In this document: positions 26,306-35,146 of the stretch, piece by piece | Numbering within the stretch: the stretch's first letter is position 1 | Layout: the number at the start of each line of letters is the position of its first letter | Source of the DNA: Deefgea chitinilytica | GTDB taxonomy: Bacteria; Pseudomonadota; Gammaproteobacteria; Burkholderiales; Chitinibacteraceae | Assembly (NCBI RefSeq): GCF_016881405.1 | Contig: NZ_WOFE01000006.1 | Location: 1-64,000, forward strand | Length of the DNA stretch: 64,000 nucleotides | Direction of reading: 5' to 3' | The notes under the pieces: model-generated | What the model saw: the letters and a program-made list of their open reading frames with translations, nothing else | Told to the model about the DNA's origin: nothing | Database searches by the model: none | Position numbers and translations under genes: made by a program

Positions 26306-27457
26306 ATGAAACACGATCAAATCAACGAGCTCTTTGAAACCTCAGATAACGAAGAGCTGATTTATTCCTCGCTAATTGAAGATTGCCTCACCCCTGAGCA
26401 AGATGAAATCGAACACGAATCCAAAGTAGTTGCCGACTATAGCGCTCGGGATCTTGCATTCATTTCTTTGTTGGAACGACGTCTACGTGCAGCGATACAT
26501 GCTACTGAACCTGCCTTTGAAATCATTGAGCAACAGGGAACTAAGCGTATCAATAAGATCAACGCAGCAGGACATACGTATAAATTAATGCGTGATGCGT
26601 ATTGGCATCAGCGTGTCAGAAAACTACTCAGCACAAAACAACTTAACCCGTTTCTTGACTTGGTGATGAATGGCTGGGGATCGATTAGCGATTTGAGTTG
26701 GGTGTACTGTTCCGCCGATATGTTGATGCGTGATGGGATGCTCGCAGCTGAAAAATTTAACCAATCACTCGAAGATTTACGCCGACATGTACAAAGCAAA
26801 GAATTTCAAAGTCGCACTACGCAATGGTTTACTCAATCAAGTTACCACTATCGCAGCACTAAATGCTATGTGGAGCACTTATTTGATAAGCATGCGCGCT
26901 TATTGGTGATGCGATTAGATCTAGGGTTTCGTGTCGGTAGTGATTTGCGTAGCGATGTGTTGACTTGTCGATCTTGCTTTAAACGTTTTCTGGCCAATCA
27001 AGACAATAACGGTTTGTTTGATCATCAGGTGGGTTATATCTGGCGATTGGAATTCGGTGAACAGAAAGGCTGGCACTATCACTGCATTATTTTCTTTGAT
27101 GGGTCAAAAAGCCGCCAAGACGTCTCGATTGGTGATGCGATAGGGACTTATTGGCGAGATGTGATTACATTCGGACAAGGTACGTACTGGAATTGCAATC
27201 GTCACAAAGAGCGTTACGAATTATTCAAAACGCTGGGGGTGGGTATGGTCCATGCAGAAGATGAGTGCAAACGCATCAAGCTAATGCAGGCTGCAGCTTA
27301 TTTATGCAAGATCGATCAGTGCTTACGACAAGCTATGCCTGATGGTGTAACAGGGGTTCGTACTTTTGGTCGTGGCGAAATCAATCAGTCAACTCTTGGG
27401 CAAACCAAGATGGGACGACCTCGCTCGATCAGATCTACTGCACCTTTGGAGGACTAG
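26306..27457 (+). CDS. YfjJ/YagK-type inovirus Gp2-like protein (HUH replication-like)
   Basis: 383 residues. The C-terminal part matches the inovirus Gp2 / YagK-YfjJ C-terminal family: RLDLGFRV, FLANQDNN..., YIWRLEFGEQKGWHYHCIIFFDG with the HUH-type HYH, and AAAYLCKIDQCLRQ with the Tyr. These resemble rolling-circle initiators and are common in P4-like prophages and satellites. The N-terminal ~150 residues are helical and less conserved. AGGAAG precedes the ATG. Hairpins lie just upstream and 14-bp direct repeats flank the unit. A diverged paralogue without the HUH pair lies at 38986. Confidence 0.8.
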   Translation: MKHDQINELFETSDNEELIYSSLIEDCLTPEQDEIEHESKVVADYSARDLAFISLLERRLRAAIHATEPAFEIIEQQGTKRINKINAAGHTYKLMRDAYWHQRVRKLLSTKQLNPFLDLVMNGWGSISDLSWVYCSADMLMRDGMLAAEKFNQSLEDLRRHVQSKEFQSRTTQWFTQSSYHYRSTKCYVEHLFDKHARLLVMRLDLGFRVGSDLRSDVLTCRSCFKRFLANQDNNGLFDHQVGYIWRLEFGEQKGWHYHCIIFFDGSKSRQDVSIGDAIGTYWRDVITFGQGTYWNCNRHKERYELFKTLGVGMVHAEDECKRIKLMQAAAYLCKIDQCLRQAMPDGVTGVRTFGRGEINQSTLGQTKMGRPRSIRSTAPLED

Positions 27458-27458
27458 G

Positions 27459-27472
27459 TAAAAAAATACGAA
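27459..27472 (+). repeat. 14-bp direct repeat GGTAAAAAAATACG, right copy
   Basis: Identical to 25957-25970; it begins immediately after the stop codon of the Gp2-like gene. Confidence 0.6.
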
Positions 27473-27667
27473 ACACCCTGATCGATTGAGTAAAGCAATT
27501 AACTTAAAAACGTGTGCGTTACATGCCACAGCAGCTGGCGCGAACTAGTAACGTATAGAAATTTTGTCGAAGTGAACACCGTTTAAAGCCATTGCCAGAC
27601 TCAAAAACAAATAACTTTTCCATATTTTTATTGATGCAGTTTCTTCCATGATTTTTTTTTACGAATA

Positions 27668-27690
27668 GCCCCGCACTGCGGGGCATTTTT
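27668..27690 (+). terminator. Terminator before alpA
   Basis: GCCCCGC ACT GCGGGGC followed by ATTTTT. Confidence 0.85.
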
Positions 27691-27710
27691 ATGCGAGCGA
27701 GGTATGTATC

Positions 27711-27953
27711 ATGACCGCAGAAAACTCAGTACGATTTTTACGGATAAAGGAGCTCACTCAGCTCATTGGGATGGCGAAATCAACGATTTATGATCGGTTG
27801 GATCCGAAGTCAAAACGCTATGACCCCACATTCCCTGTGCCGATTAAATTGGGCGCTGGGGTGACGGTTTGGGCATCGAATGAGATTGAGGCTTGGATGA
27901 AAGCGTGTATGGAGGCCGCGCGTGGTGGGGTTCAGCAAGCAATAAATAGGTGA
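27711..27953 (+). CDS. AlpA-family transcriptional regulator
   Basis: 80 residues with the winged-helix/MerR-like fold of AlpA: FLRIKELTQLIGMAKSTIYDRL, then DPTFPVPIKLGAG and WASNEIEAWMKACMEAA. AlpA proteins are excision or regulatory factors of P4-like and CP4-57-like elements and usually lie near a P4-type integrase, consistent with the one at 7518. GAGG precedes the ATG. It is convergent with the metallopeptidase gene 9 bp downstream. Confidence 0.9.
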   Translation: MTAENSVRFLRIKELTQLIGMAKSTIYDRLDPKSKRYDPTFPVPIKLGAGVTVWASNEIEAWMKACMEAARGGVQQAINR

Positions 27954-27962
27954 TTGGCTCTC

Positions 27963-28685
27963 TTAGTACCGCCATTCCTCATGTGCCAACATCCCCTGAT
28001 TTAATTCGTCACGTAGCACACGCCAATTGCCCAAGTGCAGATCCATCAAGGTCATAAATCGTTCGTTGTGATGACGCTCTAGCAGATGAATGAGTTCGTG
28101 CACCACGATGTACTCAATGCATTGAGGTGATTTCTTCGCCAGCTCAAGGTTGAGCCAAATCCGTCCTGTTTGAGTATTGCAACTGCCCCAGCGCGTTTTC
28201 ATTTTGCGAATGCCGCAAAAGCTGGGTGCTACATTCAACACTGGCAGCCACTTTTCCAGTAATGAGTCCACAACTATTCTGAGTTGCGTTCGATACCATT
28301 CGTGCAGAATGCGTTCTTTCTGCTCGCTGGTCTTGTCGCTTTTGCAGTTCAGAATAAGGTGGCGGCTACCGCGCAGGCTGATTTGGCTGTGATGACTTGA
28401 CTCAACCTTGAGGCGGTAAGCCTTGCCCAAAAAGAAATGAGTTTCGCCAGAAACCATTTGCCTTGCTGATTGGCGCGGCTGATTGTGGAATTTCAAACGT
28501 TGGCGTTTAATCCAGCCTAATTTACCAATTACCGCTAAACGAATTGCTTCATCGCTAACGGCTAATGGGGCAGCGACACGCACTCTGCCATTGGGCGGAT
28601 AAACACCCAAGTGCAGATTTTTAATATCTTTACGATCAATCTCAACGGCAATGCCGCTAACGATGATGTGATGCTCAGTACTCAT
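27963..28685 (-). CDS. YgjP-like zinc metallopeptidase (DUF45/M48-like)
   Basis: 240 residues. A small soluble metallopeptidase with KTRWGSCN, then IEYIVVHELIHLLERHHNERF holding the HExxH zinc site, and a downstream Leu/Trp-rich segment (HLGNWRVLRDELNQ), as in the YgjP/DUF45 family. Genes of this family are frequent partners of type I restriction operons, right after hsdR, but the substrate is unknown. Its start overlaps the hsdR stop by 11 bp, so it is the last cistron of the restriction operon. Confidence 0.88.
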   Translation of the reverse strand: MSTEHHIIVSGIAVEIDRKDIKNLHLGVYPPNGRVRVAAPLAVSDEAIRLAVIGKLGWIKRQRLKFHNQPRQSARQMVSGETHFFLGKAYRLKVESSHHSQISLRGSRHLILNCKSDKTSEQKERILHEWYRTQLRIVVDSLLEKWLPVLNVAPSFCGIRKMKTRWGSCNTQTGRIWLNLELAKKSPQCIEYIVVHELIHLLERHHNERFMTLMDLHLGNWRVLRDELNQGMLAHEEWRY

Positions 28686-31600
28686 GTTGATGCTTAATTA
28701 GCTCTATCAGGCGGTCGAGCATCTTATCCATTTCATCGTCGTTCTGGGGTAAATAGTTTGGCGCTGGTACATTCACCACGCCAGCACTCTCAAGCGCAAA
28801 CGATTCCAAGGTGAGACGCATCGCGTTACGGATCTTTCTTTGCTTGATATTGCTGCTGCGCCAGTCGTCCTGCTTGCTAGCCAGAATGACTTTATTGAGC
28901 CGGACAGCCAGCTCTTCGTTTTTATCTAGATTGTCGTACAGTGCTTTTTGTGCGCTAGTATTCAGGCTAGCTGGGTAAGTGCTGGTGCCCATGGGGTTTT
29001 TGGCTTTGCGGGTTAGCTCAACCACTTTGGTCAGGTATTCCTGATACTTGATCGCGCCGTTGCGGCGTTGTTCGATTAGCGCATCAAGCAGGGCCGACAT
29101 TGTTTCGTAGTACTTTGGATTGATCGGTGTTTCGTCGATGATCAGCTTGCGTACGTTATTTTCAATCGTTTCAGCCATGCTGTTTTCATTGCCGCGTATC
29201 GCTTTAGGCAAGGCTTCGACCGCATCGGTGCCGCGCTCTACAATCAGCTGGATCAGCGACATATCGTCAAAGGCTGAAATCTTCTCGCTTTCTTCAGCGC
29301 GAATATAGCTGTCGATCAAGTGCCGCATTGCGGGCTCGTAGGTTTTTAGGTCGATATAGTCGGCACTGTGGATCTTGATCTCGCTGCGCACTTTTTCAAA
29401 GTGATCAACTTCCTGCTTAATGGTCTCAATCTCTTTGGCGCTATAGCCAGCTTCGGTCAGTTCGCTGGCGATATTGGCGTAGGTGCGGATCAGTGTTGCG
29501 GTCAGCTTATAGAGCGCTAAACGTTTAGCTTCATTGGTTTTCAAATCAGTCGCCGAGCCATCACCGCAGAAGAATCGCTGATACGCAGGGCTATCTTTTG
29601 GTGGCTCTACCGGCTCGCATAGCGCCTTAATCGCTTCGCGTGCGTCTTCCAGATCGGCAGCGGCCATGCTCAGGCGATCTTCCAGTAAGCCTTGTACATC
29701 GTCTTTGTCATAGCCATCGAGTGCGCCGCTGGTGTAGTCGCCGATGGAGTCTTCGAGTCGTTTGAATAAGTCTTGGTAGTCGATGATGTAGCCATATTGC
29801 TTGTCTTCACCATCCAGCCGGTTCACGCGGCAAATGGCCTGGAACAAACCGTGGTCACGCATCTTTTTGTCGATATACAGATAGGTGGCTGACGGCGCAT
29901 CAAAACCGGTGAGCAATTTATCCACCACGATCAGCAGGCGCATCTGGCCGGGCTCGTCGATGAATTTCTTTTTGACCTCTTTTTCAAACTGCTCGGGGTC
30001 TTTGCCAGCCAGCATCTGATTGTAGATTTGATACTGGCGCAGCCGTTCGGTCAGCCCTTCACCAGTGCTTTCGCCTTTGATGTCGGCAGGAGAGGGTTTG
30101 TAGCTGGTCACAATCGCGCATTGCTCGCCCATACCCGCTTTGCAAAATAGCTCGTAGCATTTGCAGGCTTCAAAAATACTGCTGGTGACGAGCATCGCAT
30201 TGCCGCGCCCATTGGCAAGGCGGTCGCGGGTTTCCATGTCAAACAAAATGTCGTTGACGATCTTTTCCAGCCGAGATTGGCTAGACAGCACTTTTTGCAA
30301 AGTACCCCAGCGCGCTTTGAGCTGCGCTTTGGCCAGATCGGTTAGTCCTTTAGTCTTGGCTGCAAACCACTGATCAATCTTGGCTTGCGATGTCACGCTC
30401 TGATCAATGTCGCGTGCCTCGTAGCGCAGATCGAGCACCACGCCATCGCGCACAGCTTCGTTGAATTTGTAGGTATGGATATAACTGCCAAACACTTCAA
30501 TCGATTTTTGCTTATCCGATTTCAGCAGCGGCGTACCGGTAAAACCGATAAACACCGAGTTAGGCAGGATCGATTTCATTGCCTTGTGCAGCTCACCTGA
30601 TTGTGTGCGGTGGCACTCGTCGACGAACACATACAAATCGCCCTTTGGGGCAAAATCGGCAGGCAGGCTTTTTTTCACTTCCTCGATGTACGCTGCGATA
30701 TCGCCAACGTCTTCGCCGTCCTCTTTACCGCCGAATTTATGAATCAGCGAGCACATTAGCCACGGGCGAGTATCGTTTAGCTGGGCGATCAGATCAGCGC
30801 CGCTCTTGGCGCGGCTGATTTCTTCGTTGACGCCTTTGAATACTTTTTCAATCTGCTCATCGAGCTCGGTACGGTCGGTGATGATGAGCACGCGCGCGTC
30901 TTTGATGTTTTCGCGTATCCATTTAGTCAGCCACACCATCGTCAGGCTTTTACCTGAGCCTTGCGTGTGCCAGATGATGCCGCCTTCGCGGCGTTTCAGA
31001 TATTGCTGTGCTTCGCGTACGCCGAAATACTGGTTTTGGCGGCAAAGCTTTTTTACGCCCGCATCAAACACCACAAAATCGTGGATTAGCTCCAGAAAGC
31101 GTTTCTTCTCACAGATTTGCAGTACATGCCGATCAAGCAGGTTTTCTGCCGTGCTCGGCTCTTTCCATTCCAGATAATATTTCTCGCGGGTTTCAATCGT
31201 GCCGTAGCGCACGCCCTGCGTATCGTTGCCCGCCATCACCAGCTGCATGGTGGAAAAGAAGGGCTGGATGAATTCTTTTTTCTGATTATCCAGATTCTGG
31301 CGTATGCCCTCGGATACCGAAACGGTTGAGCGCTTTAGCTCCAATACACCCAGCGCAATGCCATTGATATACAGCACGATGTCAGGTCGCTTGGTACTTG
31401 CCTTCGCGTCTGCACCTTTCACAGTCACTTCTTCGGCAATCGCAAAATCATTGTTCTGCGGCGCTTTCCAGTCGATTAGCCACACCGTCACCGTGTTTTC
31501 GCCAATGTCGGGCTTCACCTTCACGCCATAGCGCAGTAGCTCGTACACTGCTTTGTTGCGGTCATACAGCGAGAGCTGGGTATTGTTAACGGCCTTATCA

Positions 31601-31797
31601 AACTCGTACAAAGCCCGGCGGATCAACGCATCATCCACGCCTTGCTTAGTCAGCCAAGCAGTGAGTACACCCGATTCAACATTGCGATTGTCCGTGCGCT
31701 TTTCCCAGTCACCCAGATAGCGGTAGCTCAGCTTAGATTGGAATAGTTGAACAATGCGGTTTTGAGTTGCGCGTTCGATTTGGCCGACGGTGCTCAT
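28675..31797 (-). CDS. hsdR: Type I restriction enzyme, motor/endonuclease subunit HsdR
   Basis: 1,040 residues, the usual size. Translocates and cleaves unmodified DNA as part of the HsdR-M-S complex. Order: N-terminal PD-(D/E)xK nuclease with RPDIVLYINGIALGVLELKRS (Asp and ExK), then an SF2 helicase: Walker A HTQGSGKSLTMVWL, DEAD-type motif VFVDECHRTQ, motif III FIGFTGTPLL, motif VI region AICRVNRLDG. The C-terminal helical domain follows. All catalytic motifs appear intact. Overlaps the small gene upstream (4 bp) and the peptidase gene downstream (11 bp). Confidence 0.96.
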   Translation of the reverse strand: MSTVGQIERATQNRIVQLFQSKLSYRYLGDWEKRTDNRNVESGVLTAWLTKQGVDDALIRRALYEFDKAVNNTQLSLYDRNKAVYELLRYGVKVKPDIGENTVTVWLIDWKAPQNNDFAIAEEVTVKGADAKASTKRPDIVLYINGIALGVLELKRSTVSVSEGIRQNLDNQKKEFIQPFFSTMQLVMAGNDTQGVRYGTIETREKYYLEWKEPSTAENLLDRHVLQICEKKRFLELIHDFVVFDAGVKKLCRQNQYFGVREAQQYLKRREGGIIWHTQGSGKSLTMVWLTKWIRENIKDARVLIITDRTELDEQIEKVFKGVNEEISRAKSGADLIAQLNDTRPWLMCSLIHKFGGKEDGEDVGDIAAYIEEVKKSLPADFAPKGDLYVFVDECHRTQSGELHKAMKSILPNSVFIGFTGTPLLKSDKQKSIEVFGSYIHTYKFNEAVRDGVVLDLRYEARDIDQSVTSQAKIDQWFAAKTKGLTDLAKAQLKARWGTLQKVLSSQSRLEKIVNDILFDMETRDRLANGRGNAMLVTSSIFEACKCYELFCKAGMGEQCAIVTSYKPSPADIKGESTGEGLTERLRQYQIYNQMLAGKDPEQFEKEVKKKFIDEPGQMRLLIVVDKLLTGFDAPSATYLYIDKKMRDHGLFQAICRVNRLDGEDKQYGYIIDYQDLFKRLEDSIGDYTSGALDGYDKDDVQGLLEDRLSMAAADLEDAREAIKALCEPVEPPKDSPAYQRFFCGDGSATDLKTNEAKRLALYKLTATLIRTYANIASELTEAGYSAKEIETIKQEVDHFEKVRSEIKIHSADYIDLKTYEPAMRHLIDSYIRAEESEKISAFDDMSLIQLIVERGTDAVEALPKAIRGNENSMAETIENNVRKLIIDETPINPKYYETMSALLDALIEQRRNGAIKYQEYLTKVVELTRKAKNPMGTSTYPASLNTSAQKALYDNLDKNEELAVRLNKVILASKQDDWRSSNIKQRKIRNAMRLTLESFALESAGVVNVPAPNYLPQNDDEMDKMLDRLIELIKHQHEY

Positions 31798-32018
31798 GCT
31801 GGTTTTTTCCGATAACGTTTGGTGCCGATGGGAACGTGTATATTTGGCGGTAATGTTTTTAATACAGACACAAGGCCATGCTGATTGAATGCCACCAATT
31901 GATTGCCTTGTACCTCGACCAGAGTGCGGCCTGTATCGAGAGCGCGTTGTCGCGCCTCGCGAAAAGCTAAAATGATCGCGCCAACAATGGCTTCATCACG
32001 CGAATTACTAGATTGCAT
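31794..32018 (-). CDS. Small protein upstream of hsdR
   Basis: 74 residues, basic C-terminus (GTKRYRKKPA), helical N-terminus (IVGAIILAFREARQRALDTG) and a short beta strand pair. I do not recognise the family. It overlaps the hsdR start by 4 bp (translational coupling), which supports its reality and a role tied to the restriction operon. Confidence 0.6.
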   Translation of the reverse strand: MQSSNSRDEAIVGAIILAFREARQRALDTGRTLVEVQGNQLVAFNQHGLVSVLKTLPPNIHVPIGTKRYRKKPA

Positions 32019-32150
32019 TCACATACCCTACCAAGGTAATGCCTTGAGCATTAATCGTATCAATGCCTAAGGACGGATACACAAAAATTTAAGCAAAGAT
32101 GATTGTTTATTGTTCATGTATAATTAATTTAAATTTCCTGGATCAAGCTC

Positions 32151-32288
32151 ATGGCTAAATCAGTTCAAACCTCAATTCGCAAACCCATCAGTGCCCAAGC
32201 CGTATTGCGTGCGGTGGCCAGCTCAACGGCGATTGAAACGGGTCAAAACATCCAACAGCTCGAAAACAAACTCAAGCAGCCTTCTAGC
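32151..32288 (+). CDS. Possible 45-residue protein opposite the fic gene
   Basis: ATG 32151 opens a frame MAKSVQTSIRKPISAQAVLR... ending at TAG 32288. A TATAAT hexamer lies 27 bp upstream. In the +2 frame a sensible tail (KFASLKLAR) runs to a TAA at 32319, so a frameshift near CCC 32280-32282 may have shortened it. It converges with fic. It contains SSTAIE, which recalls but does not fit the (S/T)xxxE(G/N) inhibitory motif of Fic antitoxins. Low confidence. Confidence 0.3.
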
Positions 32289-32301
32289 AAATTTGCCTCG
32301 C

Positions 32302-32940
32302 TCAAGCTGGCGCGCTAATTTCACCTAGCGCCCGATCTACCCAATATTTCATCGGCTGGTAGTCGCACTGCATCCCAGCCTGAATCGCAGCAAAGTAAGC
32401 CGATTTATTCGCATCCCATGCGCTGTAATCCAGCGGCTCCGCACCGCCTTGTACCGCCATCACATCGGCCAGTAATCGCGACAAGCGCCCATTTCCCTCA
32501 CGGAATGGATGAATCAAAATCAGCTCGATATGCGTAACTGCGATGGCTTCCACTAGGTCAGCTCGACTCAAGCCATTGCAAGGCGTAAACCGAGTCAGGC
32601 AATCGCGCTCAAAACCATCGAGCAAACGTGGGATTTGTGCCGCAGCCGCAAAATGAAAATCGCCTTTGCTCATATTCACCGAGCGCACGCAGCCAGCCCA
32701 ATCATAAACATTGCCTAGCCAAAGATGGTGCCAATCCTGCAGGTCAGCCACCGTGATTTGCCGGTCAGGAAAATCATCGACCAGCACCAGCTCGTACAGC
32801 TGCTGCAGCAAGACCAGTTCGGCTTCATCCATATCGTCGGGTGAGGTGATGGCGAGCTTGTTGGCGAGTACCAGTTCATCTGAACCGGGCTCAAAAGCGC
32901 CTTGAGCTCCACCAATGGCATAACGATTATCCATGCTCAA
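32302..32940 (-). CDS. Fic-domain protein (putative AMP-transferase)
   Basis: 212 residues. The full Fic motif HPFREGNGR is present with the catalytic His, and the family scaffold LWLGNVYDWAGCVRSVNMSKGD and IPRLLDGFERD precede it. Fic enzymes transfer AMP or other nucleotide parts to protein hydroxyls. No inhibitory (S/T)xxxE(G/N) helix is evident inside the protein, so regulation would have to come from a separate partner or from the restriction operon. Its start overlaps the end of the upstream unknown gene by 4 bp. Fic genes are often found inside type I restriction loci. Confidence 0.92.
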   Translation of the reverse strand: MSMDNRYAIGGAQGAFEPGSDELVLANKLAITSPDDMDEAELVLLQQLYELVLVDDFPDRQITVADLQDWHHLWLGNVYDWAGCVRSVNMSKGDFHFAAAAQIPRLLDGFERDCLTRFTPCNGLSRADLVEAIAVTHIELILIHPFREGNGRLSRLLADVMAVQGGAEPLDYSAWDANKSAYFAAIQAGMQCDYQPMKYWVDRALGEISAPA

Positions 32941-33422
32941 GCTTCTTCTAACTCTTGCAAAACACCGTTTTTAAAGTGAAGAATGACTTCTTCAATGGGC
33001 GGTTCATCAGCATCCTGTGGTCGTTCCCAATCATCAAGGTAGGTGCTCAGATGCATGCTGCCGCTGAATGGGATCACCAAATCTTCAAACACAATAAACT
33101 CATGCCGATATTCGCGCAGCTCGGTGGGTTTGCCTGAAAAGTCGGTGAACTGTTCATAGCGCAGCAGCACCTCTTTGCGCGCACCTTGGGGCAAATAGTC
33201 TTTTGATCCTTCGCTAAGGTTTACCTCAAGCTTGAATAGATAAAGCTTGTCGCCACACACCTGAAAATGATCGATTCGACCCTCCCAATTGGCGGTATGC
33301 TCCGACTCGGTTGTAAAGCCCAAAGCTTCGCTACTGGGGATGCAATCGGTGTCGCCGTACCAAGCGTCAATCTGGTATTTACGTCCATCAAATTGGCAAA
33401 TGTCAGGAATTTGTTGGGTCAT
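32937..33422 (-). CDS. Unknown protein of the restriction operon
   Basis: 161 residues from ATG 33422 (an upstream in-frame start at 33446 is less likely). Acidic and beta-rich (HFQVCGDKLYLFKLEVNLS, EFIVFEDLVIPFSGSMHLS), no signal peptide or TM. No family recognised. It is coupled to fic by a 4-bp ATGA overlap, so a partner, inhibitor or immunity role towards Fic is conceivable, but nothing in the sequence proves it. Confidence 0.6.
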   Translation of the reverse strand: MTQQIPDICQFDGRKYQIDAWYGDTDCIPSSEALGFTTESEHTANWEGRIDHFQVCGDKLYLFKLEVNLSEGSKDYLPQGARKEVLLRYEQFTDFSGKPTELREYRHEFIVFEDLVIPFSGSMHLSTYLDDWERPQDADEPPIEEVILHFKNGVLQELEEA

Positions 33423-33472
33423 TTCAGTCCTAAGTGTGAGGAACAAATGGCTTTTGCAAATGGCGTGGCCTG

Positions 33473-34396
33473 TTAGATCTTGGAAAGCTTAAAACTAATC
33501 TGATACCGATAAAAATCCACATTCCCCACCGCAGCCAACGCTCTGCGGATGCGTTGATCGTCTTCTAGCGCGATGATCGCGCCGCGCACGGTTTGGTTTT
33601 CTTCGGCGAGTTCGCTCATCACAAAGCCCATATAGCGCAGCACTTGGCCGACTACGGCGTCGCTGGCGCGGCCTTTTTTTAGCTCGACGACTAATAGCTG
33701 CTTTTTGTCTTTGCTGATCGCCAAAATGTCCATCGGCCCCGTGTCGCTAGGATATTGCTGGCCAATCGTTTCGCCATCTTCGGTGAAAATATCGTAATCC
33801 TTGCCCAGCTCGGTTTGTGCCCAGTTGGCGACGAGGAAATCTTCCAGATGTTTTTCCAGCGCAAACGAGGTTGGGTCTTCGATTTCGGGATCGGTGCTGA
33901 GTATCTTGGGCGCGGCCTGCTGGCCAAGCAGGCTGTCGATCTCGCTGGCGTATTTGCTGATCGTGCTCACCGTACCAATCGAGCCACAAGAATTGCGCAG
34001 CGCTTCGCTCATGTCGCTGCGTGCAATCGCGGCAAACCAGCGCACTGCGCGGCGATGCGGCAAGATCTCGCCCGCCAGATATTGATAATCGGCCAATACC
34101 TCACCCACGCGGTACGTGCCCTGCCCATCGGGGCAGAGCACGATGTCGCCGTTTTGAATGCCTTTCGATATCGTCCAAAGCACACCACAAGCCAAACCTG
34201 CCGCTACTTTGCTTTTGCTTGGATTCTGAGCGATCCATTGGGGTGCCAATATGTGATTAAACGCGCGACTATCCTCGCTCAGAAGTGGCTGTAAGTCTTG
34301 GTGAACGCTAAAGTGAGCCCCGATGAAGTTGCCAGCAAAACAATCAGCTGCGTACATCGAGTTTCGGCCTAGCATGACGCGGTAGTAGTTTTTCAT
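33473..34396 (-). CDS. DUF91/NucS-type nuclease with N-terminal PUA/EVE-like region
   Basis: 307 residues. The C-terminal half is a PD-(D/E)xK nuclease of the DUF91/NucS kind: GPMDILAISKDKKQLLVVEL followed by KKGRASDAVVGQVLRYMGFV (Asp, ExK and the QxxxY-like helix). The N-terminal ~120 residues (FIGAHFSVHQDL, NGDIVLCPDGQGTYRVGEVL, LPHRRAVRWFA) look like a small beta-barrel of the PUA/EVE kind that reads modified bases in type IV restriction enzymes; this part is inference. A solo modification-dependent or repair-like nuclease inside a type I operon is unusual. 3 bp gap to the upstream DUF2971 gene. Confidence 0.7.
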   Translation of the reverse strand: MKNYYRVMLGRNSMYAADCFAGNFIGAHFSVHQDLQPLLSEDSRAFNHILAPQWIAQNPSKSKVAAGLACGVLWTISKGIQNGDIVLCPDGQGTYRVGEVLADYQYLAGEILPHRRAVRWFAAIARSDMSEALRNSCGSIGTVSTISKYASEIDSLLGQQAAPKILSTDPEIEDPTSFALEKHLEDFLVANWAQTELGKDYDIFTEDGETIGQQYPSDTGPMDILAISKDKKQLLVVELKKGRASDAVVGQVLRYMGFVMSELAEENQTVRGAIIALEDDQRIRRALAAVGNVDFYRYQISFKLSKI

Positions 34397-34399
34397 TGA

Positions 34400-35146
34400 T
34401 TACTCAATACGGATTTTAAAACTCTTCTTGTCACGCACGGCATCCCGAATGCAAATGTCGCGACCTTCAATGAGCTTCATAACTGCATCTTTATCTTGTT
34501 TTGAAATTAATTCGCCAAAAATGATCTCTTTGATTGCGTTAGGTGCGTGTGAATACAGCCCATGACCAACCCAAGCGTATTCCGGACTAGAGTCTGGGCT
34601 TGCCTGAACGACGATACGACATTCTTCTTCGTGATTAAACGAGCTAGACTTTAGCGCAAACATTTTTTGTCGTTCAGCATCTGTCTGTTGATCATTGTTC
34701 AGTAACGCAAATTCATCAATTTGACTTAGCTCGGCATCATCGTAAGCAAGATCAAACACGTACTTCCATCGCTTACTGCATTCAGTATTTGAAGGTGTTA
34801 AAGGCTCAAGGGAGTCCAAGAGTTTGGCTAAGTCATAGCCAATCGCAACTCCCTTTAATCCATCGCCGTAATAAGCCCACATGGGCAAATTAAAGCCATT
34901 TTTACACAGGCATAAGATGCCTGATTCTCGAATGTTGCGCTCTAGTGCCTTGCTAAAAGGTGTGTCAGAGAAGATCCGCTCTGGCTCGAAAGGATCGTTA
35001 AATGAGCTAGGTTTTGCCAACCAAATCTGATTTAAAAGCAGTGATCTAAACAAATAATCATTAACAGCTCGATATTTATAGACCGTATCCGGTAGCTCTA
35101 AGCTCTCAGGAACTGGACAAACATAATTAATCACCGCAGGTTTCAT
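34400..35146 (-). CDS. DUF2971 protein
   Basis: 248 residues. The family N-terminus is clear: VYKYRAVNDYLFRSLLLNQI, then WLAKPSSFNDPFE, a central CLCKNGFNLPMWAYYGDG and the C-terminal SSSFNHEEECRIV. DUF2971 proteins are scattered through defence islands; their activity is unknown. It overlaps the hsdS stop by 4 bp and precedes the DUF91 nuclease with a 3-bp gap, so it is embedded in the type I operon. Confidence 0.8.
   Translation of the reverse strand: MKPAVINYVCPVPESLELPDTVYKYRAVNDYLFRSLLLNQIWLAKPSSFNDPFEPERIFSDTPFSKALERNIRESGILCLCKNGFNLPMWAYYGDGLKGVAIGYDLAKLLDSLEPLTPSNTECSKRWKYVFDLAYDDAELSQIDEFALLNNDQQTDAERQKMFALKSSSFNHEEECRIVVQASPDSSPEYAWVGHGLYSHAPNAIKEIIFGELISKQDKDAVMKLIEGRDICIRDAVRDKKSFKIRIE

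Noticed and set aside
25923-27690. CRISPR-like array
   Set aside because: Only two copies of a 14-bp repeat, 1.5 kb apart, and no regular spacers; no cas genes in the window.
32151-32288. Small frame as a proven Fic antitoxin
   Set aside because: The SSTAIET segment breaks the (S/T)xxxE(G/N) rule and the gene is convergent rather than cotranscribed; kept only as a low-confidence gene.
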